From the NCBI RefSeq assembly GCF_036881715.1, contig NZ_JBAKBF010000011.1, positions 103,113-167,112 on the forward strand: a stretch of 64,000 nt of DNA, written 5' to 3'. This DNA comes from Pannonibacter anstelovis (GTDB lineage: Bacteria; Pseudomonadota; Alphaproteobacteria; Rhizobiales; Stappiaceae). Positions 62,267 through 64,000 of the stretch are shown here, piece by piece (the stretch's first letter is position 1; each line of letters opens with the position of its first letter). The position numbers were made by a program, and so were the translations under genes. The notes under the pieces are model-generated. The model was not told the DNA's origin. It saw nothing but the letters and a program-made list of their open reading frames with translations, and ran no database searches.

Positions 62267-64000
62267 ATGCGAGGCATCACAGGCAGCCAGGCTGCGGCCA
62301 ATGCAAAGCCGCGCTGCAGGACGGCCGGCCAGCATAAAGCGCCGGGAGTGAAATACCAGGACGTCATGCGCACCTGGCCTCGTCTCTCCCCCTTGCATTT
62401 TATCAAGTATCTTGCCCTGCTCGTCAGCCTTGTGTTCACGGCCACATTCTTGACTGCCCCCCGGGCAGAGGCAGCTCCATCTCAAGCCTGTCTGGATGTG
62501 AATACGAATTGGTCCGGCGGGCAGACCTACTCTGTCTCCAACATAACCTCAGGGCAGCTCTCCGAATTTCTCTTCGACGGCCCTGCAATTGTATCTGGCG
62601 AGACGATTTCGTTTCACGCGACGGGAACAGCCGATGGCTCAGGAAATACATCTGCCCAATTTGACATTGGCGGACTCAGCGGTACGCCAACTTATTCCGC
62701 AGTAACTTCCACTGACGGTTCATTTTCAAGAACCGGGTCATTTACCGTTTCCGACAATGACGGAATTTACATCCAGCTTACTGCATCCCGGAATAACACG
62801 GGTATTGCCACCGGTGCTTCCGTCACCTTGCGTGTCTCTTGCACGGCAAACCCACCAATTACCCTCTCTCCCGCTGCAGGCGCACTTCCGGCCGGACAAG
62901 AAGGCGTAAACTATAGTCAAACCGTCTCCGCATCCGGCGGTGCAGGTGGATATTCTTACGCTGTCACCAACGGCAGTCTCCCTGCAGGCGTCAGCCTCAA
63001 TGCCAGCACCGGCGAGCTGACCGGCACTCCCACAACCGCAGGCACAGCGAACTTCACAATCACTGCAACGGATACTGATAACGTCTTTGGCAGCGCAGCC
63101 TATTCCCTGCAGATCAATGCTCCTGCCTCAACCGATGCCACCTTGGCGAACCTCGCCCTGTCCCAGGGCACGCTCACGCCAGGCTTCTCCAGCGGCACGA
63201 CAAGCTACACCGCTTTCGTCGGCAACGCCGTCACGTCGCTGACCGTCACGCCCACAGTTGCAGACGCCAACGCAGCCGTCACAGTGAACGGCGTTGCCGT
63301 CACCTCCGGCATTTCCTCGAGCGCCATCAGCCTCAATGTTGGCAGCAACATCATCACCGTCGTGGTCACCGCCGAAGACGGCACCACGACGCAGACCTAT
63401 ACGGTGGACGTCACAAGGGCAGCGTCTGCTGTCGCCACCCTGTCGAACCTCGCCCTGTCCCAGGGCACGTTGACGCCAGCCTTCTCCAGCGGCACCACCA
63501 TCTACACCGCCTCCGTCGGCAATGCCGTCACATCGCTGACCGTCACCCCCACCGTGACAGACGCCAATGCGACCGTCACCGTGAACGGCAACACTGTCGC
63601 CTCCGGCAATGCCTCGGGTGCAATCAACCTCAACGTTGGCGACAACACCATCACCGTCGTGGGCACCGCGCAGGATGGCGTCACAACCCAGACCTACACG
63701 GTCACTGTCAATCGTGCCGCTCCGGCCTCAACCGTCGCCACCCTGGCGAACCTCGTCCTGTCCCAGGGCACGCTGACACCAGCCTTCGCCAGCGGCACCA
63801 CCATCTACACCGCCTCCGTCGGCAATGCCGTCACGTCCCTGACCGTCACGCCCACAGTCACGGACGCCAATGCGACCGTCACCGTGAACGGAACGCCCGT
63901 CACTTCCGGCAATGCCTCGGGTGCAATCAACCTCAACGTTGGCGACAACACCATCACCGTCGTGGGCACCGCGCAGGATGGCGTCACAACCCAGACCTAC
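62267..64000 (+). CDS. Large surface protein with cadherin-like repeats, partial
   Basis: The frame is open from 62267 to the window end, at least 578 aa, with the 3' end missing. ATG 62267 follows GGGGGA; ATG 62366 is an in-frame alternative that places a signal-like segment (LALLVSLVFTATFLTAPRAEA) near the N-terminus. A unique domain (residues about 65-205) is followed by a putative Ig-like domain (PAGVSLNASTGELTGTPTTA). After it come three about 100-aa repeats of the cadherin-like beta-sandwich type (NLALSQGTLTP, YTASVGNAVTSLTVTP). Probably a secreted or surface adhesin. Confidence 0.75.
   Translation, partial: MRGITGSQAAANAKPRCRTAGQHKAPGVKYQDVMRTWPRLSPLHFIKYLALLVSLVFTATFLTAPRAEAAPSQACLDVNTNWSGGQTYSVSNITSGQLSEFLFDGPAIVSGETISFHATGTADGSGNTSAQFDIGGLSGTPTYSAVTSTDGSFSRTGSFTVSDNDGIYIQLTASRNNTGIATGASVTLRVSCTANPPITLSPAAGALPAGQEGVNYSQTVSASGGAGGYSYAVTNGSLPAGVSLNASTGELTGTPTTAGTANFTITATDTDNVFGSAAYSLQINAPASTDATLANLALSQGTLTPGFSSGTTSYTAFVGNAVTSLTVTPTVADANAAVTVNGVAVTSGISSSAISLNVGSNIITVVVTAEDGTTTQTYTVDVTRAASAVATLSNLALSQGTLTPAFSSGTTIYTASVGNAVTSLTVTPTVTDANATVTVNGNTVASGNASGAINLNVGDNTITVVGTAQDGVTTQTYTVTVNRAAPASTVATLANLVLSQGTLTPAFASGTTIYTASVGNAVTSLTVTPTVTDANATVTVNGTPVTSGNASGAINLNVGDNTITVVGTAQDGVTTQTY
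63137..64000 (+). repeat. Tandem cadherin-like domain repeats
   Basis: Unit starts are at 63137, 63434 and 63737, so units are 297 and 303 bases long; the third is cut by the window end. The last 95 bases of unit 3 are identical to the corresponding part of unit 2 (ending at about 63700), pointing to recent duplication or recombination; unit 1 is more divergent. Confidence 0.85.

Noticed and set aside
63205..63987. Three 60-codon minus-strand frames at about 300-base intervals
   Set aside because: They repeat with the cadherin-like units and are antisense shadows of the plus-strand frame.

Overview
The window is high-GC DNA with the gene content of an alphaproteobacterium, most likely of the order Hyphomicrobiales. 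The evidence is the cysE-DUF3126 pair, usg, a CHCC zinc-finger protein, a fused indolepyruvate oxidoreductase, a ppdK-meaB-merR cluster and CoxD/CoxE homologues. This rests on family recognition by eye, not on a search. Genes are tightly packed, often with ATGA overlaps, and several use GTG or TTG starts.

Layout. 1-11.7 kb: housekeeping and metabolic genes (cysE, an atypical crotonase, two alpha/beta hydrolases, an FAD monooxygenase, a CinA-domain protein, gpt, an L,D-transpeptidase lipoprotein, sfsA, trkH). 11.9-23.9 kb: a complete type I-E CRISPR-Cas locus on the minus strand. Read in transcription order it is cas3, leader 2 with array 2 (15 repeats), a two-TM membrane protein gene, then cas8e-cse2-cas7e-cas5e-cas6e-cas1e-cas2e, and leader 1 with array 1 (9 repeats). 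The two leaders are 51/56 identical, so the one Cas1-Cas2 pair probably serves both arrays. 24.1-26.7 kb: the metNIQ methionine importer with a clear terminator, followed by a repeat-rich gene-free stretch. 27.2-42.4 kb: an FAD amine oxidase, tRNA-Leu(UAA), map, radC, a winged-helix regulator, a GGDEF-EAL protein, merR-meaB-ppdK, a TPR protein, ispE and a polyprenyl synthase.

42.6-45.8 kb: a small methyltransferase operon, then three tandem genes for NHLP-type RiPP precursor peptides, then usg and a cytochrome c. 46-60.8 kb: coxD-coxE-araC, a DUF2000 gene, a second L,D-transpeptidase, a Liv-type binding protein, a P1 peptidase, a second GGDEF-EAL protein, a Na/Pi cotransporter, the 1158-aa indolepyruvate oxidoreductase and its divergent Lrp regulator. 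61-64 kb: an AT-rich leader region, an exported tail-collar-domain protein and the start of a large surface protein with about 100-aa cadherin-like repeats that runs off the window.

The two most interesting items are the orphan RiPP precursor cassette at 43.8-44.9 kb, with three nearly identical leaders, variable cores and no maturase in the window, and the unrecognised membrane protein embedded in the CRISPR-Cas locus at 18.9-20.0 kb. Dispersed intergenic repeat elements (9.5, 26.8-27.2 and 31.7 kb) are a third point. All functional calls come from reading translations without database searches.
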